Source of the DNA: Euperipatoides rowelli
Taxonomy: Eukaryota > Onychophora > Udeonychophora > Euonychophora > Peripatopsidae
Assembly: GCA_003024985.2 (NCBI GenBank)
Contig: PXIH01S0029398.1
DNA: 10,064 bases
Direction: 5' to 3' (one strand)
Shown: piece by piece, positions 1-8,131 of the stretch
Numbering within the stretch: position 1 is the stretch's first letter
Layout: the number at the start of each line of letters is the position of its first letter
The notes under the pieces: model-generated
The model's database searches: none
What the model was told of the DNA's origin: nothing
What the model saw: only the letters and a program-made list of their open reading frames with translations
Position numbers and translations under genes: made by a program

Positions 1-1009
1 GAAATTAAAAATGTGTCTATTGGATTAATATACGCATTTATAATTTTAAAATATTGTTTTATAATTGAAAATANAATTTCCAAATAACCATTCAATATGA
101 AAAAATTAAGACTGAGTTTATTTATCGATAATTTGCATCTGGCGTTGGCAGCCATCTTGGAACAGTAAAGTAAATTCTCCCCTGGGTTTTTCCCAACTGC
201 CAACACAAATACAAAATTTCCTAACTTTAGGAATTTACCAAAGTTGGAGGGGGAGGCTCCACCCCTTCCCCCTTAGCTACGCCCCTGCAGCCAACTCATG
301 ACCATCAATTTTCACTAATCTATTCCAGTGAGAAAAAACATCATTGAAATAAATTCAACTTTTGCAATAGGATTTTGACAGGGAATGGAAAAATGGTTTA
401 AAAAAAAGTAAACAATTTAACCAAGACAAGTTTGAATTCAGAAAGAACTAACTGTTATTATTATAACAAATTTGGCATTGATGCAGGGGGAACAAAGAAT
501 AATGAAAAATCTGGTACTATGGAATGAAAACTGTTTATTTTATTTTTTTTAAAAAATATATTGTGAGTAGAAAAATATTTACAAATAAAGTAAAAACCTC
601 TTGTAGAACTAAAAATAGCTTCAGACTAAAACAAAATAAAAGAGGTGGTCCATCCGACTACAGAAAACCATTTACACAACAATAGGATATGCTTGTCGGT
701 TGTGGCAAATGCCATCTCATGCAAGCAAAGTCCAAATGGCATGCCTGCTGCCTTTTTTTATTTTTCAGAATGTGCATGTATGCAAATTAAACTACATGAA
801 TATAATCTGCATTAATTAGCTCATGTAAAGAAAGTTGATTATTTCACACATTGTTTATGATATCATAGCTGATTAGTCTAAGAATGAAGCATTTACTATA
901 ATAAAAGAACCATTAAGAAAGTTAACAATGTGTGAACGTAATCCAGTTATCTTTTCACACGGCGAATCAATACAAACAAAATAAGTATAATACACATTCA
1001 TTATATTAC
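1..1009 (-). other. MAP3K5/MAP3K15: Intron (partial) downstream of the 1010-1122 exon
   Basis: This is intron sequence following the last visible exon. The donor is GTAATA read on the minus strand from 1009 downward. The exon leaves one base (G) of a split codon, so the intron is phase 1 and the next exon must complete a codon starting with G. The family continues here with a segment containing LNSL-GRKGS and then YWDV; I searched the minus strand by eye for both and found neither, so the next exon lies beyond base 1. Apart from the transposon fragment near 130-287 I see nothing definite. The stretch 640-760 is less AT-rich than its surroundings and may be another decayed repeat. Base 74 is N. 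Confidence 0.75.
130..287 (-). mobile_element. Decayed DNA-transposon or MITE fragment with a CAGGGGCG terminus
   Basis: Read on the minus strand from 287, the segment begins CAGGGGCGTAGCTA, followed by a G-rich stretch (GGGGGAAGGGGTGGAGCC). CAGGGGCG/CAGTGGCG-type ends are typical of terminal inverted repeats of hAT-like elements and related MITEs in many invertebrates; this is family knowledge. The segment is far richer in G+C than the surrounding intron. It also holds a short hairpin at 214-236 and the string CAAGATGGCTGCC on the minus strand. No matching inverted terminus (CAGGGGCGTAGCTA on the plus strand) is found at lower coordinates, so only one end survives. The inner boundary near 130 is a guess from base composition. 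Confidence 0.4.
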
Positions 1010-1122
1010 CTATCCGTTGCAATTCAGATGATTTGGCAAAATCATTTCCGGCGATCACGAGCAAGGTGGCGAGATTGATGCCGGCATATTCATTAGACTG
1101 GACTTCAAAGCCTTTTCGATAC
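1010..1122 (-). CDS. MAP3K5/MAP3K15: ASK-family MAP3K, internal exon (last in window)
   Basis: This 113-base exon is read on the minus strand from 1122 to 1010. The acceptor is AATAG|GTATC and the donor GATAG|GTAATA. The first base completes the Trp codon (TG|G) begun in the previous exon, and the last G starts a split codon. It encodes 37 whole codons: [20 protein letters not shown], then [18 protein letters not shown] with the final Gly split. This matches the vertebrate ASK1 block around WYRKGFELQSS-YSGINLAVLL and ELRKIG, in the helical TPR-like central regulatory region between the thioredoxin-binding and kinase domains. The open frame runs on to about 873 only by reading through the donor into the intron, where similarity to the family stops. 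No catalytic residues are expected here. Confidence 0.93.
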
Positions 1123-1474
1123 CTATTGTACCATTTTATAGTTTAGCAGTTATAAGAATTCCGTGAAAGAATAAATAAAAAGTAAAATAAAACTAAGCCT
1201 ATTATATAATCTTTTAATTTGAAAAGCTAAAAACTAGCTAACATGCTTCTAAAGTAAATATTATAAAATTTCTGCAGGTTATGCAGAAAATAAAATGTTT
1301 TATATTTGACAGCTAGAATTTTTATTATTTTTTTTTTAAATAATAGAATTAAAAATCATTAAATCAAGGTAAAAATAGTTGAAATTTCATTAAAAATAAG
1401 GAAAGCAAAGAAAAACAATGTGATTAAAAATAAGAAAGGAAACATAAAAATAAATATTTTGAATAATTTCTCAC
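1123..1474 (-). other. MAP3K5/MAP3K15: Intron between the 1475-1596 and 1010-1122 exons
   Basis: A 352-base phase 2 intron, the shortest in the window. Its donor is GTGAGA (from 1474 downward) and its acceptor ends AATAG (1123 side). It is very AT-rich. The only structure I see is a small hairpin at 1270-1289, with TTCTGCA and TGCAGAA arms around a 5-base loop. No coding content. Confidence 0.85.
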
Positions 1475-1596
1475 CAGTGGATAGCTTGCTGCAAACTGTC
1501 TTGATCCTTGTAATCTGATTCAATAAATTTATCTTTGAATATTCTACCACACAAGCATAACATATCAGGAAAATGGTTTTCTTTTTTCTCCAAGGC
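1475..1596 (-). CDS. MAP3K5/MAP3K15: ASK-family MAP3K, internal exon
   Basis: This 122-base exon is read from 1596 to 1475. The acceptor is CTATTTTAG|GCC and the donor CCACTG|GTGAGA. It starts in phase 0 and ends after two bases of a Trp codon completed by G at 1122. It encodes [20 protein letters not shown], then [20 protein letters not shown] and W. The core DMLCLCGRI(F/Y)KDKF corresponds to the ASK1 block PDMFCLCGRIYKD-F, one of the most conserved pieces of the central region. The following acidic stretch and the A-I-x-W pattern (ASK1: SAIEWYRKGFE) also fit. The two Cys in CLCGR are kept. A longer frame overlapping this exon in another register has no family similarity and is a shadow. Confidence 0.95.
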
Positions 1597-3282
1597 CTAA
1601 AATAGATATTCAATTGAGAACTTAAAAGTTTACAACTGATGTAGGAATATACAAAAAAAATATATTAAGGTTTGAATTTTCGTCACCATGGCTATGCCTA
1701 TGTTAGTGGCATATTAACACCATAAAGTCAAATACACCATATTGCACATTAAAAAAATGTGAGATGATGAACATGGGGTTATTTTAAAAAAATCAGAAAG
1801 AAAAAATAAATTTTAGGAACCTATTGTGATAAGTACTAAAAATGTTGATAAGTACCTGAAAGGTCATTTGTAATTCTAGGACCTTTGCTAGAATTAAAAA
1901 TGACTTTTCAGTCAATCCAAAGTCATAAAAAAAAACTCCATTTCAATTAATTAGAATCATGGAGTGAAAAGGAGCTACAAGATAGAGAGAAAATTTTGTC
2001 ATTGCACTCTGCAGTCTAACAAATTAAAGGTATGGTTATTCTTCAGACATTTATTCAGCAATTTATTATTATTCTAAACTGTTTACTAACAAGTAGTATC
2101 CCCAAACTATACAAACTTGATCTATTAATAATGTAGCATATTGGAGACAGTAAACTATTTAACCCAAATTGCAGTGTTACTAACCTACAATAGTCTATCA
2201 AAATAATGTAAGGTAATGTAAAAATATTTTGCATTTAAAAACTTATTGAATATTTTCCGGCAATAGTAAAGGGGTTGAAATCAATTTGATGAAACAATAA
2301 AAAAATAATAAGAGCAAAGGAAATGGCAGAACTTAAAAGTTATTAAAAAAATTTAAATTAATAAAACTAAATGTAATCGCTCAACACACTATTTTCTGCC
2401 AAATCACACTTCATTGTCTGTCTTCAGGTTTTCTAAGCTTAAGTCTATACATTTTCTAATGGGCAGGCCAATTGCCTTTAATTACAGTATTTTTCCAATG
2501 CTGCTGTGTTATACTAATTTCAGTGCGGATGTCAAAGGCAAGTACGTATTACCGAAGAAGCGGTAGGCTGTCTTCCATTACTCTTGCAACCTTATTTTGT
2601 GTTATTTAGTAATGCATTAAAAATTTTGCAATTAATTATACAAACAGGTTCTTGTTTATTTATTTACTCAACTTATTGTTAATGCCTAGGCTTCGATAAC
2701 TGGTGTTTTGTCTTCTCCTGTGCCCATTCAGACAACTTTAACTAGCAGCTCACTATAACAAACAAAAAAATAATACAACTTTCTTTAAAAAATGTAATGG
2801 GAATTATGACTTAGCACCAGGAGACAAACCCAAAACTTATATATTGTTTGTGTGTGTGTAAAACATATTACAATCGAAGATAAAGACAGCAAGCATAAGA
2901 AAAATATCCATAGCCTCAGGGATGATTATGTTGTCTTTATGTTGCATAAAATATTTTAATTTTATAAAAAAGTATTTGATGTTTTATTTAGATTATGGGA
3001 AAAAAATTATATTTTATAAAAATCAATACCCCATAAAATTCCTTGACATTATATTTAATGTATAATATATATCATTTGTATATAAACCTATTAATAGCCT
3101 CCATTCAGAATTACAAATACAACTAACTCTCAATCTGAACTTTACACAAAAATAAGAATTTACACAATTTTAGGATTTCATTTTATTTTAAATTTAGTAA
3201 ATAATGTAGAATTTTGTCAAACAAGTGATTTTACATTATATTCTTTAAATCAATATTTACAATAGCAAAGGAATCAGCTTAC
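1597..3282 (-). other. MAP3K5/MAP3K15: Intron between the 3283-3331 and 1475-1596 exons
   Basis: A 1686-base phase 0 intron, the longest complete one in the window. Its donor is GTAAGC (from 3282 downward) and its acceptor ends ATTTTAG. It holds the 24+24-base foldback at 1856-1911, a short (GT)n run near 2847-2860 and a less AT-rich patch at 2521-2580 with a small perfect stem (TACCG/CGGTA at 2550-2565). I see no further exon; the patch at 2521-2580 opens a frame without a start codon or family similarity. Confidence 0.85.
1856..1911. repeat. Intronic foldback: 24-base inverted arms, 8-base loop
   Basis: The left arm 1856-1879 begins CTGAAAGG and ends ATTCTAG. The right arm 1888-1911 begins CTAGAAT and ends TTTTCAG. 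Compared with the reverse complement of the right arm, the left arm differs at only 2 of 24 positions. The loop is 1880-1887 (GACCTTTG). In plus-strand RNA one difference is a G-U wobble; in the minus-strand (gene sense) transcript both are mismatches. A 10-base direct repeat, TGATAAGTAC, lies just to the left at 1827-1836 and 1846-1855. It may be a miniature foldback element. The stem is short for a microRNA precursor. Confidence 0.8.
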
Positions 3283-3331
3283 CTTAGTAATAACCTCAAC
3301 AGCTTTTTCTCTATCCCCTTCCTTGTTCCTC
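3283..3331 (-). CDS. MAP3K5/MAP3K15: ASK-family MAP3K, 49-base internal exon
   Basis: A very small exon read from 3331 to 3283. The acceptor is TAATAG|GAGG and the donor ACTAAG|GTAAGC, close to consensus. Its first G completes the split Arg codon (AG|G). The 16 whole codons encode RNKEGDREKAVEVITK. Joined to the preceding exon this gives LNRRNKEGDREKA, matching the ASK1 block ALNRRN--GDREKAL. A second AG three bases further in, giving AGGAG|GAAC, would remove one residue; the fit to the doubled Arg favours 3331. Skipping this exon would shift the frame, since 49 is not a multiple of three. Confidence 0.93.
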
Positions 3332-3761
3332 CTATTACAAAAAAAAAGAATAAATTTTCTATTGACCAATGTATAAATTCTAAAATTTAATATAAAAGGA
3401 AAAGCAAACTTTAAAAATCTATTATATCTGTAATGTATAATACTGTAAAGTCGCTGATTATATTAATCGCTTTACAACTGACAAGGGAGAAAAAACAATT
3501 TTGAATCAGCTGATAACTAAGTGTTAATTATACTAATTAGCATCCTTTATACAAATTTCCAGGTGTTGAGAAAGATCTAAAATCTGAAGAAATCATTTCT
3601 TGTTTTTCCACTATCAATTGAACAGAATTCTGGATTTTGTTATAATGTTTAAGTTACCTTTCTTTTAATGTTATAAATAATACGTCCCAAGGAAATAAAA
3701 GAGAAAAATCTAATCAAAACTCTTAAAAACAAATTTTACATAGTAAAATTATTTTAATTAC
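3332..3761 (-). other. MAP3K5/MAP3K15: Intron between the 3762-3868 and 3283-3331 exons
   Basis: A 430-base phase 2 intron. Its donor is GTAATT (from 3761 downward) and its acceptor ends AATAG. It contains a hairpin at 3444-3476: TGTAAAG pairs with CTTTACA and, inside that, GATTA pairs with TAATC around a TAT loop, with an asymmetric internal loop between the two stems. No other content is recognised. Confidence 0.85.
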
Positions 3762-3868
3762 CTATTAAGAGCAAAGGCATACAAGTTCTGAATGGCTGGC
3801 GTACAGGTGATTTTATTGTTCGGAAGAGCATCCACATCTTCAACCAGACTTACCATCGAGTCATAATC
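3762..3868 (-). CDS. MAP3K5/MAP3K15: ASK-family MAP3K, internal exon
   Basis: This 107-base exon is read from 3868 to 3762. The acceptor is AAATCAG|GATTAT and the donor AATAG|GTAATT. It starts in phase 0 and ends with AG of a split Arg codon. It encodes DYDSMVSLVEDVDALPNNKI followed by TCTPAIQNLYAFALN. Joined across the upstream junction, YREIQ-DYDSMVSLVE matches YRDIQDYDAMVKLVE of ASK1; at the other end YAFALNR is equally conserved. The middle (PNNKITCTPAIQNL) differs from vertebrate ASK1 and MAP3K15, as expected for a variable linker between two helical repeats. Confidence 0.95.
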
Positions 3869-4938
3869 CTGATTTATAAAAATAAAAATAGACAATAATC
3901 TAAATGAATGACAGTATACTACTGTATATACAGTATAATCTTAAAAATGATTTCACTTCTACTTTGATATTTTAAATATAAAATTGCACATTAATTACAC
4001 GTATTTATAATTGCAAAGTAGTTAAATGATTACCAGAGCTGCTTCTACTGCATTTGGTTTTAAGTAAATTAAATACTAGTAGTAGTTAATAATATATTCC
4101 ACTGAATTAATAAATTCAATTTTAATTGAGTCTATAATAATCTCTTCTAGATGCTTTGTGATCTTTCGTTAATAACACAGATTGTAATTGCTTTTAAGTT
4201 GGCATAAAATAAACTTGACTAAGTATATTATTCTTAATATGAATCTCAAGGACAATAAAAAAAATGAACAACTATATTCTGTAATAAATAATGATTACGA
4301 AAAAAATTGTGATGTAAATTATAAATTTCCTACGACCATATAACCAGATAAATGGCTCGTACTCAAAAAGACACCCTTTCATTCAATAACACATTTTGAC
4401 AAATTTTTCTAAGTGATCTGGTATAGAAAAAAAATTTTAAAATGACAAATCATAAATATAAAACTATATTCGGCACTTGAGGGAATCACAGTAAGTGTGA
4501 TGTAACCATATTCCATCTTCTTTTAGCATACTTTCCAAAACTGGACGAGAGTATAACGTCTTAGAATGAGAGGAAGCAGCTTTTGAATGTTATTTCACTA
4601 CAATAGGTAATTGAGGTACAAGTGTGAATCAGAAAAATGGTGTAACTAATTCATTCACTTTCCGGTGTCCATGACATAATTAAGAAAAGCCCTACAGGGG
4701 AGCAATCAAGGTCTAAGGGCTAAAATCTCAAAATAGAAAAGTTTTTCCTTGCGTTTTCTTTTATGACCTAAATATTTTTTTTATATTAAAAAAACATAAC
4801 TACTAGCAATACAGAAATGAGTCATTTTATTTCTTCCTATCCCACCTTCACCCCAAATCTATTCCAAGCTCTTATTTTAAAAAAATGGTTTTCTACAGTA
4901 AAATCATATTTGAGAATTAGAAAGCTCATTTGGTTTAC
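3869..4938 (-). other. MAP3K5/MAP3K15: Intron between the 4939-5031 and 3762-3868 exons
   Basis: A 1070-base phase 0 intron. Its donor is GTAAAC (from 4938 downward) and its acceptor ends AAATCAG. It contains a 16-base perfect palindrome, TACTGTATATACAGTA, at 3920-3935, close to the acceptor side. The remainder is AT-rich with no recognisable gene or repeat. Confidence 0.85.
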
Positions 4939-5031
4939 CTGTATTTCTCGATAAGATATTAGCATGTTCATGAGAATGTCACCCGATAGAAGATTGGGAT
5001 CATCAAGTCGATTTCTAAAACACTGAAGTTT
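4939..5031 (-). CDS. MAP3K5/MAP3K15: ASK-family MAP3K, internal exon with possible tandem acceptors
   Basis: Read from 5031 to 4939 this exon is 93 bases, 31 codons, phase 0 at both ends: KLQCFRNRLDDPNLLSGDIL then MNMLISYREIQ. The donor is ATACAG|GTAAAC. The block RxRLDDPNLLSGDIL-N-LISYREIQ corresponds to ASK1 R-RMD--EVLT-DI--NLLLSYRDIQ. The chosen acceptor is TTCTTAAAG|AAACTTC after a long T tract. A second in-frame acceptor, CTTCAG|TGT, lies 9 bases further in (exon end 5022) and would remove only KLQ. Alignment with the family (ELA-ELA-x-RxR spacing) needs KLQ, so I prefer 5031. Confidence 0.92.
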
Positions 5032-6171
5032 CTTTAAGAAAAAAAAAAAAATTTAAACAACTGTGAAATAAGAAGATACATTTTTTAATGTTCAAAAGAA
5101 TAATTTTAATATTATGACCTAGCAGCTTGTATTGCACATTAATTTTATTTTTAAGACAGAACATATGAGAACTTTTAATGCTTGAAATTTTACTTTCTTC
5201 CTATGACAATATCATACCAATTAAATTATACAACTGAAATCCCTTTAAAACAAACCCCTAGGATACTACCAAATATTTCACTGTGCTGAAATTTGGTTGT
5301 AATAAAACAGCAAAGGACTGATCCTGCTTGTAAACCAATTTAATGTTTTTTAAAAATCCAATATATAATTTTCATTATTGGAAAATTAAGTTTTTTTTTC
5401 ACCTTCCTTCCTCTACAAATCATTTTTTTTAAAAATACTATGACATTTTAAAGAATTTACATTTTAATATTTAGAATCCTCATATGTACCTTGTTTTTTT
5501 ATGCAAACACAAGTATTCAATCTCTTATAGTTACCCTAGCTTCTCAATGAAAAGATTAAAAATATCCGGGTTAAATGCAAAAAAAATAAAATAATGAAGT
5601 GCATTCAACTTTCTTACTGGTGTTAGAAAAATAGTCAATTTTATTATTTTTTAATTGAAAGATTTTTTGTTTTTACTGTAATGATTTGTCTACTCATAAA
5701 AACAAAGCATGTAGCATAAAGTAAAAGCTAACGGTGTAAAAGCAGTGATAATAATAATCTGGAGAAAATTAAATTGATGAGAAGATTAACAAGTTTAGAT
5801 TAAAATGAAATGCTTTGTGAATTCAATGTATTCGTTTGATTTTAATTGTGTTAGGACAGATTCAGCTTTTGTTTTATCAAATTTTTGGCAATAGCATAAA
5901 ATTGTTCTCTCGAATATATTTAACCTTGTTACAGGCATAGCAAATCTACAGAAACTTTAAAATGTTTTTTGTTATACTGGAGTTTTCATTGTATTGGGAT
6001 TCTTTGTAAAGAATTCTACCTGTATAACATTATCGCACGAACTGTATATAAATATTTACAAATCCTAATCATTTCTTAATGAAAATAAATAAATAAATTC
6101 AATACTGTGTATTCACATTTAGTTTTTTTTCCCGAATGTATTGTTAATTATGTATAATAAAAAAAAATTAC
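5032..6171 (-). other. MAP3K5/MAP3K15: Intron between the 6172-6247 and 4939-5031 exons
   Basis: A 1140-base phase 0 intron. Its donor is GTAATT (from 6171 downward), and its acceptor is preceded by an uninterrupted T tract in the gene sense (poly-A on the plus strand at about 5037-5051). It is AT-rich throughout, and I see no gene, structured repeat or element. Confidence 0.85.
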
Positions 6172-6247
6172 CTGTGCTAACTCCTCTCCTTTGTGATTTT
6201 CTCGAGCTTTACGTAGATCCATCAGGAACTTTTCTTTCATATGGGCA
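6172..6247 (-). CDS. MAP3K5/MAP3K15: ASK-family MAP3K, first exon visible in the window
   Basis: This exon is read from 6247 to 6172. The donor GCACAG|GTAATT leaves phase 0. It encodes AHMKEKFLMDLRKARENHKG then EELAQ, after one base completing a split codon. EKFL-DLRKARE----GEELA matches the start of the ASK central region, upstream of RMD--VLT. The 5' boundary is the least certain of the six. TCAATATAG|T at 6247 gives 76 bases and has the best acceptor. Alternatives are ATGAAAG|AA (6233) and GAAAAG|TTC (6228), which would drop the AHMKE part. The plus-strand frame over this region is a shadow. The sequence preceding it in the protein lies beyond the window. Confidence 0.85.
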
Positions 6248-7155
6248 CTATATTGATAAAATACAACTGATCAAAACTCTCGTGGTACAGTATTTTTTTT
6301 TATATTACAAAAAAAAAAATATTTTGATAGTCATTATAAAGTATGATAATAATGCACTTCTGTACCTTTGAATTAAAATAGCAGTATTTAAAGCCTAACA
6401 TAGATCCTGAAGAATACAATATGTATATTTCTTTATATTTGACACAAACCTTATCTCACTTAACCTATAGTCTTCAAGTCGATCTTGAGATCAAATTTAT
6501 TTCCCCCTCGAAATTTGCAAGATTTCATAGTTTTTAAAGGCCAGGTTTAATCCTTCAAACTTTAAAAAAAAATATGGAAAAGAGTTGCACTATGAAAATG
6601 TCCCAAGTCAATTTTGGTCCAGAATGTGTGGGCACGTGTGGGAGGAGGGGGGGGGGGTAATTACTCTTTGGACTTAGAAATCATTATTGTTTTGTATGAT
6701 TATGTATTTTTAAAAAGTATGGATGAATAGGCTCTTGATAACCTTTAGTCAATTATTTAGTCCTAAAAACATACAACTATAAAAACTGTTTAGTTGAAAA
6801 GTTTAAGTAAATATTTTCAATTCTACAAATTTTATTGACATACAGTATTAATAAAATAAGACATATTTATCCAAAACAACAAAATCTGAACTATGGCATT
6901 AACAAAAGGCCTGGTTATTTTACTAGTCCTATAATAATAAAATTATAACTTTTTAAAATTGCAACGTAAAGAATTTGATAAACGCAAATTAAGAAAACAA
7001 CTGGTGGCTAATGAAAATCATGTTAAAAAATAATGTAGATTTTTTTTTCCAACATGATTTTAAAGGACTGAAGAATAAAAGTAGAAATGGATGCAACATT
7101 CCAATAAATTTTTATACAAATGTTAAAATTTGTAAATTTTTATAGAGTCTATTTA
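6248..7155 (-). other. MAP3K5/MAP3K15: Upstream intron, AT-rich part
   Basis: No exon is recognised. A G-rich patch occurs at 6630-6657 on the plus strand, with an 11-G run at 6647-6657 beside a CACGTG hexamer at 6633-6638. A hairpin at 7014-7061 has perfect 11-base arms (AAAATCATGTT and AACATGATTTT), with opposed A and T runs inside. The rest is unremarkable AT-rich intron. Because exon 6172-6247 begins with a split codon, the intron here is phase 2. Confidence 0.7.
7014..7061. repeat. Hairpin with 11-base perfect arms
   Basis: Arms 7014-7024 and 7051-7061 are exact reverse complements. Directly inside, an A run at 7025-7030 faces a T run ending at 7048, which can extend the stem. It lies about 100 bases from the degenerate edge of the tandem array. 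It could be a small foldback remnant or chance in AT-rich DNA. Confidence 0.65.
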
Positions 7156-7250
7156 AAAATTTACAAATATCTTTGCACTGATCTGTGCAATTTGCACTCC
7201 TATAATTAACACTTTGAGTATACATCAGAGTGTGATAAATCACTAGCATC
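7156..7250. repeat. Possible degenerate first copy of the 125-base repeat
   Basis: The segment shows only scattered similarity to the unit that follows: an ATCTTTGCACT piece resembles the ATCTCTGCACT part of the unit, and its end (TAGCATCTTTTTTCCACTCC) resembles the CATGATCTTTTCTTTCACTC junction. It is shorter than a full unit and poorly conserved, as edge copies of tandem arrays often are. Confidence 0.4.
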
Positions 7251-7874
7251 TTTTTTCCACTCCAACACTGACAATATCTCTGCACTTTACATGAAATATT
7301 ACCATAAAGCACCAGCACATTATCAATCATCATTATGATCAGTGCATCAAAGAGTAATTGAATATATAGCAGACATGATCTTTCCTTTTACTAAACTATT
7401 GACTACATCTCTGCATTTAACATGAAATATCATAAAGTGTAAGCATATTATCAATCATTATGATCTGTGCATCAAAGAGTAATTGAATCTATAGCAGACA
7501 TGATCTTTGCTTTCACTCAAACATTGACAATATTTCTGCACTTTATACTAGATATTACAAAGCATCAGCACATTATCAATCATTATTATTATCATCTGTG
7601 CATCAAATAGTAATTGAATCTATAGCAGACATGATCTTTTCTTTCACTCAAACATTAACATCTCTGCACTTTACATGAAGTATTACCATAAAGCATCAGC
7701 ACATTATCAATCATTATTATGATCTGGGCATCAGAGTAATTGAATCTATAGCAGACATGATCTTTTCTTTCACTCAAACATTGACAACTCTGCACTTTTT
7801 TGAAATATTACCATAAAGTGTCAGCATATTATCAATCATCATTATGATATGTGCATCAAAGAATAATTGAATAT
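7251..7874. repeat. Tandem array of a roughly 125-base unit, part 1 (five copies)
   Basis: Copies lie at 7251-7380, 7381-7505, 7506-7636, 7637-7762 and 7763-7874 (the last cut short). The anchor GTGCATCAAAGAGTAATTG recurs at 7343, 7467, 7598, 7726 and 7851, giving periods of 124, 131, 128 and 125. Other shared pieces in order are TTTCTTTCACTCAAACATTG, CTCTGCACTTTACATGAA, ATATTACCATAAAGC, ATTATCAATCAT and TATAGCAGACATGATC. Copies differ by point changes and small indels, especially in the ATT/ATC-rich middle. There is no conserved open frame across units, and the unit is too long and spacerless for a CRISPR. Confidence 0.95.
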
Positions 7875-8048
7875 TATAAAGATAAGTTATAAATAAAATA
7901 TTTACAATGTATATAATAATAAATAGTAAAGTTTATTGCAGGAGGAGAGGAAATGAACTTATTGCATGACAAACGTTTATTTACTTTTAAAAACTCATCT
8001 TATTCTTTATTGTTATTTCTAATAGTAAAAAACTTCAGCTGATACAAT

Positions 8049-8070
8049 GTATGCTAGCCAGCAAGCGTAC
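8049..8070. repeat. Small hairpin in the insertion
   Basis: GTATGCT (8049-8055) faces AGCGTAC (8064-8070) with one mismatch around an 8-base loop. It is immediately followed by the next hairpin at 8072. Confidence 0.5.
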
Positions 8071-8071
8071 A

Positions 8072-8098
8072 GTAATATAAATACCACATTTATATTAC
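8072..8098. repeat. Perfect 11-base-stem hairpin in the insertion
   Basis: GTAATATAAAT (8072-8082) and ATTTATATTAC (8088-8098) are exact reverse complements around the 5-base loop ACCAC. Confidence 0.75.
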
Positions 8099-8131
8099 AT
8101 TCAATAAAATAACCCATAGGGGCATATTGCA

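Noticed and set aside
873-1064. 63-codon minus-strand frame
   Set aside because: Only the part above 1009 is real, being the end of the 1010-1122 exon in its true frame. Below the GT donor the frame reads into intron and the family similarity stops.
1359-1613. 84-codon minus-strand frame
   Set aside because: It overlaps the 1475-1596 exon in another register. The true frame gives the conserved CLCGRI block, while this one gives a Lys/Phe/Ile-rich sequence with no family match.
1856-1911. Canonical microRNA precursor
   Set aside because: The 24-base stem plus 8-base loop is too short for a normal precursor, and there is no extended lower stem. It is kept only as a foldback of unknown role.
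2518-2695. Open plus-strand frame over a less AT-rich patch (CQRQVRITEEAVGC and onward)
   Set aside because: It is preceded by a stop, has no start codon or convincing splice sites, no recognised family, and lies on the strand opposite the gene. It is possibly old repeat sequence.
6141-6371. 76-codon plus-strand frame
   Set aside because: It lies antisense to the 6172-6247 exon and runs into AT-rich intron. The opposite strand encodes the conserved EKFLMDLRKARE block.
7112-7333. 73-codon minus-strand frame
   Set aside because: It lies in the edge of the tandem array, is not kept in other units, and shows no domain or signal.
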